Origin: a virus | Reading direction: 5' to 3' (one strand) | Length of the DNA stretch: 45,217 nucleotides | Virus record (IMG/VR): IMGVR_UViG_3300037297_000118 | Location: 1-45,217 of that record | Part shown: positions 6,648-13,792 of the stretch, in pieces | Layout of the letters: each line of letters begins with the position of its first letter | Numbering within the stretch: position 1 is the first letter of the stretch | Translations under genes and position numbers: made by a program | Notes under the pieces: generated by a model | The model's database searches: none | Told to the model about the DNA's origin: nothing | Seen by the model: the letters and a program-made list of their open reading frames with translations, nothing else

Positions 6648-7485
6648 AGAGGGAACAAAGTTTTTTGTTGGGCATGGTGCAACAAATGACCATGATAATC
6701 GTGCTTCAGTTGGGGAAGTTTTGGTTTCTTTTCTAAAAGATATTGGTGGTAAATTATCAAATGTAATTATTGGGCATTTTCCAGATGAAAACAAAGTTAA
6801 AGATATGGATGTTTGCAGCATGGAAAGCGATATTGAAATAACTGAAGATATAGTTTCAGATATAAATGATGTAACTGGTATTGCATTAGGTTCAAGCGAT
6901 CGTGAATCACCTGCTTTTCCAGGTGCTTTGCGTTTGGGTACTGTCCACTGTTTTAATATTCAAGCAGAAGAAAAAAACAATAAGGAGTCAAAAAAAATGG
7001 AATTAACTGTACAAGATGTAAAAAAAGCGATTAGTGATCTTAACATTTTCCCTTGGCAATTGTATAGCATAGACGATATGAAAAATGATCGTGTATTTGG
7101 GAAATTGTTTTCAGAAAACCAAACTTTAAAATCAGATAATGAAAGACTGAATAAAGAAAAATTAGATTTGGAGAGTAAAAGTAAAGAAGCTTTGCGAAAA
7201 CTTGATATTGATAATGCAAGAAAAGAAATAAATAATTTAATGAGTGAAGGATTTACTGATAAACAGAAAAAGTTTATTAGTGATCGGTTTAAACCTGAAA
7301 GTATGGAAGATTTAAGTAAAGAAAGTTTAAATACATTTATTGAAAATGGAAAAAAAGAATTTGCTGAAACTGCACGTTTGTTTGGAGTTGATGAAACAAT
7401 AAACAAAGGTACAGATAAAGGTGAAACTGAAGAAACACCTGAATCTTTAGAAGAGGAAGCACTAAAGTTAATGGGTGTAAAATAA
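6430..7485 (+). CDS. Prohead protease-scaffold fusion (probable)
   Basis: 351 aa. The N-terminal ~190 residues contain a conserved-looking segment FFVGHGATNDHDNRASVGEV with His and Asp residues, as in phage capsid maturation proteases, and a later GIALGSSDRESPAF segment that could provide the nucleophilic serine. The C-terminal half is a charged coiled coil (SENQTLKSDNERLNKEKLDL) ending in an acidic tail, as expected of a scaffold. An internal ribosome site lets the scaffold half be made alone. The order portal, protease-scaffold, cement, capsid is canonical. The protease assignment is inferred; catalytic residues are not proven. Confidence 0.7.
   Translation: MKITVQALELNLNLEEMKEKIPKQKLEQLKGKGILQAYTIAQEGISKPKVIGEGQQILKWTKSTIRRLADKIKEGTKFFVGHGATNDHDNRASVGEVLVSFLKDIGGKLSNVIIGHFPDENKVKDMDVCSMESDIEITEDIVSDINDVTGIALGSSDRESPAFPGALRLGTVHCFNIQAEEKNNKESKKMELTVQDVKKAISDLNIFPWQLYSIDDMKNDRVFGKLFSENQTLKSDNERLNKEKLDLESKSKEALRKLDIDNARKEINNLMSEGFTDKQKKFISDRFKPESMEDLSKESLNTFIENGKKEFAETARLFGVDETINKGTDKGETEETPESLEEEALKLMGVK
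6981..6999 (+). promoter_or_regulatory. Internal ribosome site and start codon for nested scaffold
   Basis: TAAGGAG (6981-6987) followed after 9 nt by an in-frame ATG (6997-6999) inside the protease-scaffold gene. It matches the best ribosome sites of the genome, so internal initiation at codon 190 is very likely. Confidence 0.8.
6997..7485 (+). CDS. Nested scaffold protein (internal start)
   Basis: 162 aa, identical to residues 190-351 of the protease-scaffold fusion and started from its own Shine-Dalgarno site. It comprises a short globular start (MELTVQDVKKAISDLN), a coiled coil, and an acidic C-terminus (EETPESLEEEALKLMG). The arrangement mirrors the lambda C/Nu3 gene pair, where the nested product is the scaffold around which the capsid assembles. 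The free form would supply most scaffold molecules, with the fusion bringing in the protease. Confidence 0.75.
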   Translation: MELTVQDVKKAISDLNIFPWQLYSIDDMKNDRVFGKLFSENQTLKSDNERLNKEKLDLESKSKEALRKLDIDNARKEINNLMSEGFTDKQKKFISDRFKPESMEDLSKESLNTFIENGKKEFAETARLFGVDETINKGTDKGETEETPESLEEEALKLMGVK

Positions 7486-7515
7486 TTTAATTTAATTTTT
7501 AAGGAGTAAAATGAA

Positions 7516-7890
7516 ATGGCAAAAGAAGTTGAATTGCTTGCAAAAAGCTATGAAGAAGTAACTTATACACCTGCTGCTGCTGGTGTTGCAGGGGAAGTGC
7601 TTAAATCAAATGATGTACTTGGGTTTCTAATTGAAGATATAACTGCTGCACAAGTTGCAGCAGGTGAAACCCGTACACTAATTACTAAAGCTGAAACTTG
7701 CAAAGTAATTAAAAATACTGGTGAAGTTTGGGCAGTTGGTGAACCTGTTTATTGGGATGATACTAATAATTGGTTTACTAATGTAGCTGGTGCGCTTGAT
7801 CTTGCTGGTTACATTAAAGAAGCACAAACTGCACTGGTGCTTGAAGGTGTAATTAATTTTGACGGTTATGCTGCTTTCTTGAAAGCATAA
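7516..7890 (+). CDS. Capsid decoration (cement) protein, DUF2190-like
   Basis: 124 aa, with pattern typical of DUF2190-type phage decoration proteins: a beta-rich domain with VGEPVYWDDTNNWFTN (residues 74-89) and repeated G-V-L steps. It lies directly upstream of the major capsid gene, where such proteins are usually coded, and has its own TAAGGAG. It probably binds the outside of the mature capsid and stabilises it against internal DNA pressure. Family assignment is from recall of the YWDD pattern. Confidence 0.75.
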   Translation: MAKEVELLAKSYEEVTYTPAAAGVAGEVLKSNDVLGFLIEDITAAQVAAGETRTLITKAETCKVIKNTGEVWAVGEPVYWDDTNNWFTNVAGALDLAGYIKEAQTALVLEGVINFDGYAAFLKA

Positions 7891-7933
7891 TCTAATCTAA
7901 TTTAAAAATTTATTTTTAAGGAGTAAACAAGAA

Positions 7934-8995
7934 ATGAATGTTGATCTTGAAAGAATGTTTGATCTTGTAGTTCACATGAATGAAAATGCTGGTGAAGATT
8001 ATGTTTTGGAAAAGAAAAAAGGCATAGTCCTAAATTATAAACAGCAGGGGCATGTTCTGAATAAATCAATTCAGGCATTTATGCAAGCTGTTGCTGTAAA
8101 AGATTCAGATAATAAAATAATTCAGGCATTTTCTGGTAGTAGTGATCTACCACAATTGACAAAAGATGTTTTTAATGTAACACAAGCTGTTCCTGAATTT
8201 GATACCTTTTGGCAACAGTCTTTCAGGGGTATTCGTTTGCGCCGTGGACAACTAAGTTGGGAAATTGCAGACGTTGAAACTGGAATGACATTTGAACTAA
8301 TCCCTGAAGGTGGAAAATGTAAATTTTATTCTGTATCTGGAAGTAAAACAGATGCAAAAATTGAAAAGTATGGAATGGGAATTGGTGTTACATGGGAAAT
8401 GATAGAGGCAAGAAAACTCTATCAGTTCATTAATTTAATGGAAGATGTACGTGCTAAACTTAACAATTTGTGGGCTGATGTTCATTACGGTTTGCTTGCA
8501 ACAGCTTGTGCTTTAAATGCTGTTGCATGGCAAGGTGGGGCAACTGATCCAATTTTGTCAAGGGATATTGCAACTGTAAATACAGGTTATGTAACAATTG
8601 GAAATGCAACTAAAGATAAAGGTTATGGTGATACTGCAAATGCGCCGATGGTAATGTATGCTTCACCTAATCTAAAAGCACGGTTGATGCAGGTGTTCCG
8701 TGCAACTTCACCTGATATTGTTTCTGGTAGGGTTGTCGGTTCTGCTACAACTTTAGCTGATGGGCAAATACTTGAATATAATGTAATTCCACGATTTAGT
8801 TGGAATTCAAATATTCCAGTTAATAAAGCTTTGCTTGTATTGCCTGCAAATAAAATTCAAAATTCAGTTTACATGCAGGAAATGGGTTTGAATGAAAGGG
8901 ATATTTCAACCCTTTCAGAAATGAGAACTTACTGGACAGCTTTTGGTGCAATTGTTGCTGATACGGATCAGTGCGCCGAATTGGCATTTGCTTAA
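7934..8995 (+). CDS. Major capsid protein
   Basis: 353 aa, the expected length of an HK97-fold coat protein without a large insertion. Supporting features are the position after scaffold and cement genes, a strong AAGGAG upstream, an N-terminal helical region (to ~residue 60), an Ala/Thr-rich middle with short helices (EDVRAKLNNLWADVHYGLLA) and a beta-rich C-terminus. The hairpin at 9025 directly follows, consistent with a highly expressed gene whose transcript is trimmed or terminated. It resembles Mu-like major head subunits in layout. Confidence 0.8.
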   Translation: MNVDLERMFDLVVHMNENAGEDYVLEKKKGIVLNYKQQGHVLNKSIQAFMQAVAVKDSDNKIIQAFSGSSDLPQLTKDVFNVTQAVPEFDTFWQQSFRGIRLRRGQLSWEIADVETGMTFELIPEGGKCKFYSVSGSKTDAKIEKYGMGIGVTWEMIEARKLYQFINLMEDVRAKLNNLWADVHYGLLATACALNAVAWQGGATDPILSRDIATVNTGYVTIGNATKDKGYGDTANAPMVMYASPNLKARLMQVFRATSPDIVSGRVVGSATTLADGQILEYNVIPRFSWNSNIPVNKALLVLPANKIQNSVYMQEMGLNERDISTLSEMRTYWTAFGAIVADTDQCAELAFA

Positions 8996-9024
8996 AAGTA
9001 AGTAAGTAAATTAATTAAGTAATG

Positions 9025-9059
9025 AAAGCAGCAGGTAATTAATTTTACCTGCTGCTTTT
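9025..9059 (+). terminator. Hairpin after major capsid gene
   Basis: 14-bp perfect stem AAAGCAGCAGGTAA / TTACCTGCTGCTTT (9025-9038 and 9045-9058) with a 6-nt loop and only a short TTTT tract. Probably a partial terminator or a 3' end stabiliser that raises capsid mRNA over downstream genes. Confidence 0.7.
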
Positions 9060-9071
9060 CAAGGGGTTAAA

Positions 9072-9512
9072 ATGGCATTAACAGTTGGTGTTAATAGTTG
9101 GTGTACTGTAGCAGAAGCAAATGATTATTTAGAAAATAAATTTGATACAAGGGAATGGTTTACATCAATACAAGATACTAAACCTAAAGGAATGGAAAGC
9201 AAAGAAACTTTATTAGTTTCTGCTTTTTATTGGTTGTATAATTCCCCTGATTTAAATTTATCACCAACTTTAACTTCACAAAAAGTAAAAAATGCACAAG
9301 CTGAAGCAGCATGGTATTTATATAATCATTTTGAAGAATTAGATGCACGTAGAGCAGAAATCTATTCTGGTTTGACAGAATTTGAATTGTCAAAACGTAG
9401 GGAAGAATTAGAAATTAAAAATATTAAAATTCCTGATTTTATTATAGGTATGTTACCTGAATACATGGTTGAAAATTATATTGTTGAATTACGTGGTCAA
9501 TATGATATTTAA
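9072..9512 (+). CDS. Head-tail adaptor (DnaT-like family)
   Basis: 146 aa. The start MALTVGVNSWCTVAEANDYL and a following helical bundle with W and Q/K-rich positions match the phage family often annotated as putative DnaT-like ssDNA-binding protein, which sits just after the capsid gene and is thought to be the first head completion ring on the portal. Its place directly after the capsid gene supports the connector role rather than replication. Start follows AAGGGG. Confidence 0.7.
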   Translation: MALTVGVNSWCTVAEANDYLENKFDTREWFTSIQDTKPKGMESKETLLVSAFYWLYNSPDLNLSPTLTSQKVKNAQAEAAWYLYNHFEELDARRAEIYSGLTEFELSKRREELEIKNIKIPDFIIGMLPEYMVENYIVELRGQYDI

Positions 9513-9524
9513 GGAGTTTTATTT

Positions 9525-9878
9525 ATGGATTTTTACGGAGATAAAACACAAATACTTGCTGAAGATTCAGCAGTAAATGCAACACAAGTTGTTTATACTG
9601 TACCCGCAGGGAAACGGTTTTATTTAATTTCATCTGATCTTGATACAGATGCAGGTGCAGTTGGTATTGTATCTGCTGTAATTCAAGATGGAACACCAAC
9701 AATTCAAAAATATATTAATCAAATTAGAGTTGGTGCAACAGCACAAGTAATTCATATGGATCATTCACCTTTGAATTATCCTATTGAAATCCCTGCTGGT
9801 TGGGAAATTGCAGTAATTAGTGATACTGCTTTATTGACTGGTACACTGTCAATTTTTGGATTTGAAACAAACGCATAA
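9525..9878 (+). CDS. Unknown beta-rich virion protein
   Basis: 117 aa. The whole protein reads as beta strands (TQVVYTVPAGKRFYLISSDL, YPIEIPAGWEIAVIS), like a jelly-roll or immunoglobulin-like sandwich. AAGGAG precedes the ATG. It lies among head completion genes, with the next gene starting inside its stop codon (TAATG). It could be a head fibre or decoration protein, but no family is recognised. Confidence 0.6.
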   Translation: MDFYGDKTQILAEDSAVNATQVVYTVPAGKRFYLISSDLDTDAGAVGIVSAVIQDGTPTIQKYINQIRVGATAQVIHMDHSPLNYPIEIPAGWEIAVISDTALLTGTLSIFGFETNA

Positions 9879-10852
9879 TGTCAAATTTTGGTGGTCCTAA
9901 TAGTGCATTTGAAAAAGATTTTGCTTTAAGATTTCAAAGCTTGTCAAAGAAACTAACAAAGCTTGAAACATCTTTGCAGAAACTATTGGTATCATCAATT
10001 AATGGAGCAAAAGCAAGTATTGGATATTGGAAAGCAATTGAAGCTGAAATGAATTATATCTATGCACAAATGATTGCCCAATTTGATACATGGTCGTTAC
10101 AGCAAATCCCAAAAAGGTATAAAAATAGTCTATATACAATTAATCAAAGAATAAAAAGAAATAAATCAATTCTTGCAATTGGAAAAAGAACTACAACAGC
10201 ATTATGGAATAGTAATGCTTCAAGGCAAATCGTAAATGCATTATATAAAGATGCAGCAGATTCTTTTGCTTCTGCTGCATTATCAGGAAAAAGAAATATA
10301 CAACGATTATTAAGGCAAACACAACAGGCATTAATTAATGAAGGATTAGTTGATATTACTGTTGCTGTTGGTTTTGAAATGGGTGATTTAAGAAAAGCAG
10401 CAGATGCTTTATCTGGTGGTTTGTGGTCTGCACTTGATGAAGCTGTACAAAATAAACAATTTGTGCAAGCTGGAAGATATAAATATAAACCTGATTATTA
10501 TGCTGAATTGGTTGCACGAACAAAATTTCATGATGCACATACACAAGCAGCACTTGCACAAGCAAGAAATTATGAAACTGATTTAGTGCAGGTTTCTTCC
10601 CATAATACTACAACACGAATTTGTATGCCATTTGAAGGGAAAATATTTTCTGTATCTGGAAATGATAATAGATTCCCACCTTTAAATGATTCACCACCTT
10701 ATCACCCGAATTGTTTGCATTTAATTTATCCTACATTTATAGAAGCTTTGGAAGCTTCAAAACAATTAGATTCATTTTCAGCTTTTAGTAAAGGTGATAT
10801 AGAAAAACCACCTGCACCTGCTGGTTTTATTCCAGTAGGGCAAAGGGCATAA
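9878..10852 (+). CDS. Minor capsid / head morphogenesis protein
   Basis: 324 aa. It is mainly helical, then carries the C-terminal signature of phage minor capsid protein 2 or Mu gpF-type proteins: TRICMPFEGKIFSVSG, then FPPLNDSPPYHPNCLHLI. The conserved Cys and His in that segment could bind zinc. Such proteins attach to the portal or internal head and may be ejected with DNA. It starts inside the previous stop codon (TAATG), so translation is coupled. Confidence 0.75.
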   Translation: MSNFGGPNSAFEKDFALRFQSLSKKLTKLETSLQKLLVSSINGAKASIGYWKAIEAEMNYIYAQMIAQFDTWSLQQIPKRYKNSLYTINQRIKRNKSILAIGKRTTTALWNSNASRQIVNALYKDAADSFASAALSGKRNIQRLLRQTQQALINEGLVDITVAVGFEMGDLRKAADALSGGLWSALDEAVQNKQFVQAGRYKYKPDYYAELVARTKFHDAHTQAALAQARNYETDLVQVSSHNTTTRICMPFEGKIFSVSGNDNRFPPLNDSPPYHPNCLHLIYPTFIEALEASKQLDSFSAFSKGDIEKPPAPAGFIPVGQRA

Positions 10853-10853
10853 T

Positions 10854-11180
10854 ATGCAGATTTATTTTACTGATGAAGTTATGATTTATAATAATTCTAC
10901 TGATCCAAATTTTAGAACTAAAACAGTTTTAAATTCTTTTGAATCAAAAGCATATATAGAAGAAAATAGTGAAATTAAATATAATGCAACTGGACAACCT
11001 ATTGATCCTGAAGTTTGGGTTTTTCTTCCACCAAATACAGAAATTCATTTAGGGGATGATATAGAAATTATTAAATTTCATGGGAATGATCCGACAGCAC
11101 AAGAATCAGGAAGGCGTCAAGTAAAAAGAATACATAAAGCAGGTGCATTTAAACAATCACATTTGGAAGTATTGATTTAA
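10854..11180 (+). CDS. Head closure or head-tail connector protein (probable)
   Basis: 108 aa, beta-rich with a pattern WVFLPPNTEIHLGDDIEIIKFHG and HLEVLI at the end that fits head-closure (stopper) proteins, which are small beta barrels. Position three genes after the capsid and before a tail completion protein supports it. The ATG lies 1 nt after the previous stop and the next gene overlaps its stop by 1 nt. Confidence 0.55.
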   Translation: MQIYFTDEVMIYNNSTDPNFRTKTVLNSFESKAYIEENSEIKYNATGQPIDPEVWVFLPPNTEIHLGDDIEIIKFHGNDPTAQESGRRQVKRIHKAGAFKQSHLEVLI

Positions 11181-11668
11181 TGGCAAAAGCTGCACGTTTA
11201 GAAATGACAGTTAATTTAAAACCCTTGCAAAGATTAGCACGTAAATCACCTGCTATGTTTCAAAAAGCATTAGAAAAAGGTGCAATACAATTTTTAACAT
11301 GGGCAAATACTGGTTCATCTGGTTCAAAGGAATCAAGAAAACCACCTATTAGGTGGGGTGTTTTGCGTGGTTCATCTTCTGCATTTGTTGGGAATAAACT
11401 TGTAAAAATATATGAATTAACTATTAATTCTGAATCACCTGAAAGACCTGATCCTGCAAAAACACATTCTGCTAAACCACTAACAGCAACTTTTGTTTGG
11501 AATACAGATTATGCAAATAAAATGCATGAATGGCAAGGTGGGTGGGGAAGGTTTACAGTTCAAGATTCTGATGCTGGTAATAAATGGGTTGAAAAACATT
11601 TGCAAGCAGATAAAGATTTATTAATGGAAGTTATCGGTCGAGCATATAAAAGGGAATCAGGTATATGA
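11180..11668 (+). CDS. Neck/tail completion protein, HK97 gp10-like (probable)
   Basis: 162 aa. The layout is an N-terminal helix (LKPLQRLARKSPAMFQKALE), a basic Gly/Ser-rich loop and a C-terminal WVEKHLQADKDLLMEVIGRA helix. This is the layout of HK97 gp10-type proteins that connect the head stopper to the tail. The segment KMHEWQGGWGR resembles the conserved YA...E G motif of the family. It overlaps its neighbours by a few bases on both sides, as in a compact morphogenesis operon. Confidence 0.6.
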   Translation: MAKAARLEMTVNLKPLQRLARKSPAMFQKALEKGAIQFLTWANTGSSGSKESRKPPIRWGVLRGSSSAFVGNKLVKIYELTINSESPERPDPAKTHSAKPLTATFVWNTDYANKMHEWQGGWGRFTVQDSDAGNKWVEKHLQADKDLLMEVIGRAYKRESGI

Positions 11669-12054
11669 TTTATAATTTAGTGCAATATGTAATTAATAAT
11701 TTATCTTCTTTAAATATTATTGCAAATGGTTTTGATCCTGATTCAAATTCTGATCAAATTATGATTAATGTTACTGGTGGAGAACCACAACATTTTTATA
11801 ATAGAACTGACTGGACAGTACAAATTTTAAGCAGAAGTAAAAATGTAACAACAGCAAAAAAACAAATAGAGCAGGTTTATAATTTATTAAAAAATAAATT
11901 CGCTATTGTTTTGCCACAAGTAATTGTTGATGGTGTTACCTATCCAACAATTACAGCATGGCAAATATCACCAATTCAAGCACCTGGTTATTTAGGTGCA
12001 AATCAAGAAAGCATAGAAATGTTTTCTTTTAATTCTATTGTAACAACTTCATAA
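11665..12054 (+). CDS. Tail terminator protein (probable)
   Basis: 129 aa, immediately before the major tail gene, the usual place of the tail terminator or minor capsid completion protein. An N-terminal helix (IYNLVQYVINNLSSL) and a central RTDWTVQILSRSKNVTTAKK segment fit the alpha/beta fold of this group (lambda gpU-like). The terminator caps the tail tube and joins it to the head. ATGA overlap with the preceding gene. Confidence 0.6.
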   Translation: MIYNLVQYVINNLSSLNIIANGFDPDSNSDQIMINVTGGEPQHFYNRTDWTVQILSRSKNVTTAKKQIEQVYNLLKNKFAIVLPQVIVDGVTYPTITAWQISPIQAPGYLGANQESIEMFSFNSIVTTS

Positions 12055-12074
12055 ATTTAAGGAGTGAAAAAGAA

Positions 12075-13001
12075 ATGAGTTTTGGTGGAACGGTTTTTGA
12101 AGGAATTTCAAAACTATTTGATGGACCTTTAGGTGTAGTACAGGTTGCATTTGAAGGTTTTGATTTAGGGAAAACAACTGCTGATACTTTGCTTACACCT
12201 GATCAAGATGTAAAGGATATTCTTTATCAGCAAGATGGTACAAAAGCTGCTGATCATGTAAGAACTGGAATTGATTATATTTTAAATGTTACTTTTGGTG
12301 AAATTAAAACTGGTTTGCTTGTACAGCTAATGTCTGGTTTGTCAAGTGAAAATACAAACCCTGCTGATGATGCTGGTACAGTTGGTAGAAGTATTTACCA
12401 ATCTATGCGTGATCTTGAAGCTGGTGTTTTGCGTGTTGGTGCAGTTGATGAAAATGGTGTACCCCTGGAAGATGATTACAACACTATGTGGTTTTATGAA
12501 GCTATCCCAATTGTAAATGGTGATCTTGTTAATTGGGGTGCTGATACACAAAGGAATTTGCCTGTTCAGTTCCGTATTAAATGGCATAGATTTTCAACAG
12601 GGGAATCGACAACTAAAGTAGGTGCATTTGGCTATTGGGGTGATCCTACTGGTGAAGATGTACCTGCTGTTGTTTGGCCTGATGTTGCTGGTCCTGTAAT
12701 TCTAACTGCTGAAGCTACAGATGCAGTTACACTTGAAATTACATTTGATGAAAATATTGCCTTTGTTGGTGCATCTTTCAGTGCAGCAGATTATGTTGCA
12801 AAAGCAGATGATGAATTTTTTGTACCGACAAATGGTGTAATTGCATCAGCACTATTAACCTTAACATTCCCTGCATCAACATTTGTTGCTGGTGATGTAA
12901 TTAGGTTTTATATGTCTGGTGATGCAATTGAAGATTTGGAAACTACACCTAATGTTGCAGGTGCAGTAAATGATTTACCTGTAACTAACAGTGTACCATA
13001 A
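12075..13001 (+). CDS. Major tail tube protein with C-terminal Ig-like domain
   Basis: 308 aa. Residues 1-200 resemble a siphovirus tube protein (FEGFDLGKTTADTLLTPDQD, mixed beta and one helix). Residues about 205-305 form a separate Ig-like domain (VTLEITFDENIAFVG, FSAADYVAKADDEFF, LTLTFPASTFVAGDVIRF) of the kind displayed on tail surfaces. AAGGAG upstream and a strong hairpin after the stop fit a highly expressed structural gene. The Ig-like part is probably exposed and may bind weakly to cells or mucus glycans. Confidence 0.8.
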   Translation: MSFGGTVFEGISKLFDGPLGVVQVAFEGFDLGKTTADTLLTPDQDVKDILYQQDGTKAADHVRTGIDYILNVTFGEIKTGLLVQLMSGLSSENTNPADDAGTVGRSIYQSMRDLEAGVLRVGAVDENGVPLEDDYNTMWFYEAIPIVNGDLVNWGADTQRNLPVQFRIKWHRFSTGESTTKVGAFGYWGDPTGEDVPAVVWPDVAGPVILTAEATDAVTLEITFDENIAFVGASFSAADYVAKADDEFFVPTNGVIASALLTLTFPASTFVAGDVIRFYMSGDAIEDLETTPNVAGAVNDLPVTNSVP

Positions 13002-13023
13002 TTAAAAATTAGAAAGGGTTTTG

Positions 13024-13100
13024 AATGGTGGGGATTAAATATCAATTTTATTATTATTCTTCCTCTAATTAATAAAATTGTTCCCCACCATTTTATTTTA
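13024..13100 (+). terminator. Long hairpin after the major tail gene
   Basis: Outer stem AATGGTGGGGA / TCCCCACCATT (13024-13034, 13082-13092) and inner stem CAATTTTATTA / TAATAAAATTG (13043-13053, 13070-13080), followed by TTTTATTTTA. Probably a terminator that lowers expression of the chaperone and tape-measure genes relative to the tube protein. Confidence 0.8.
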
Positions 13101-13121
13101 ATTAAAAAGGAGATTTGAGAA

Positions 13122-13442
13122 ATGGCAAAATTTGTTGCACAAAAATTAGATTTAGATTTGGAACTAACAACTTTAAAAGGTGAAGAAATTATAGTTGTTC
13201 CAAAAGAATTTATTAATGCACAAAAATGTGTTGAAATAATGAACCACTGGACAAAACTTGAAAATGCAGCAAAAAAAGATAAAGATTCAAATCCTTTAGA
13301 AACAATTGCTATTGAATTAGCTATGATTTATGATAAAGATAAAAATTGGTTTTTAGAAAATATTGAACCTGGAACATTAACGGAAATTCTGGTTTATGTT
13401 GCAGAAACAATTGGTGGGGTTAAAAAAAACTTGAAGAAATAG
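13122..13442 (+). CDS. Tail assembly chaperone (gpG-like)
   Basis: 106 aa, between the tube protein and tape measure. It starts with a beta-rich segment (LDLDLELTTLKGEEIIVVP) and continues as helices. Near its end the frame contains A AAA AAC at codons 101-103, a canonical -1 slippery site, giving a minority fusion with the next gene. Such chaperones coat the tape measure and recruit tube subunits; they are not in the finished virion. AAAGGAG lies upstream. Confidence 0.85.
   Translation: MAKFVAQKLDLDLELTTLKGEEIIVVPKEFINAQKCVEIMNHWTKLENAAKKDKDSNPLETIAIELAMIYDKDKNWFLENIEPGTLTEILVYVAETIGGVKKNLKK
13424..13430 (+). other. Programmed -1 ribosomal frameshift site (A AAA AAC)
   Basis: The zero frame reads GTT AAA AAA AAC TTG AAG AAA TAG. 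A -1 slip on A AAA AAC moves the ribosome into an open frame (CTT GAA GAA ATA GAA...) that runs without stop into the gene ending at 13792. The fusion would be 223 aa. This is the same heptamer class used by many siphovirus chaperone pairs. Confidence 0.9.
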
Positions 13443-13456
13443 AATTAATTTTATAT

Positions 13457-13792
13457 TTGATTGAATTAGGTTTTAGTATAACTGATTCAATAATTTTAAT
13501 TGATAGATATGATGTTGTATTAGATAATTTTCTTGAAAAATTAACAAACAGCAAAAGAAAAAAAGAATTAGTCAATTTATTAGAACAATCAAATTTATTG
13601 TCTGTTGTTCAAAATGTTGGAACTAAAAAAGGCAATCCGATCTTTTATAAATACAGGCAACAGTTGGTAAATGAACTGGATGAATTATATAAAAAGAAAA
13701 AAGAAACTGTTTTTGAAAGGTTGAAGAAATTAAAAACAAAAGGAACTAATACAGTATTTGATCGGTTAAAGTATATGAAGGGTGTTAAATAA
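13457..13792 (+). CDS. Frameshift-extended tail assembly chaperone part (gpT-like)
   Basis: 111 aa if started from TTG at 13457. No good ribosome site precedes that codon, so it is almost certainly expressed as the C-terminal part of a -1 frameshift fusion that enters this frame at 13430. The sequence is helical and lysine-rich (ENFLEKLTNSKRKKELVNLL-like segments). In the lambda G/GT system the T part binds tube subunits while G binds the tape measure. Its stop overlaps the tape measure start (TAATG). Confidence 0.8.
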   Translation: MIELGFSITDSIILIDRYDVVLDNFLEKLTNSKRKKELVNLLEQSNLLSVVQNVGTKKGNPIFYKYRQQLVNELDELYKKKKETVFERLKKLKTKGTNTVFDRLKYMKGVK

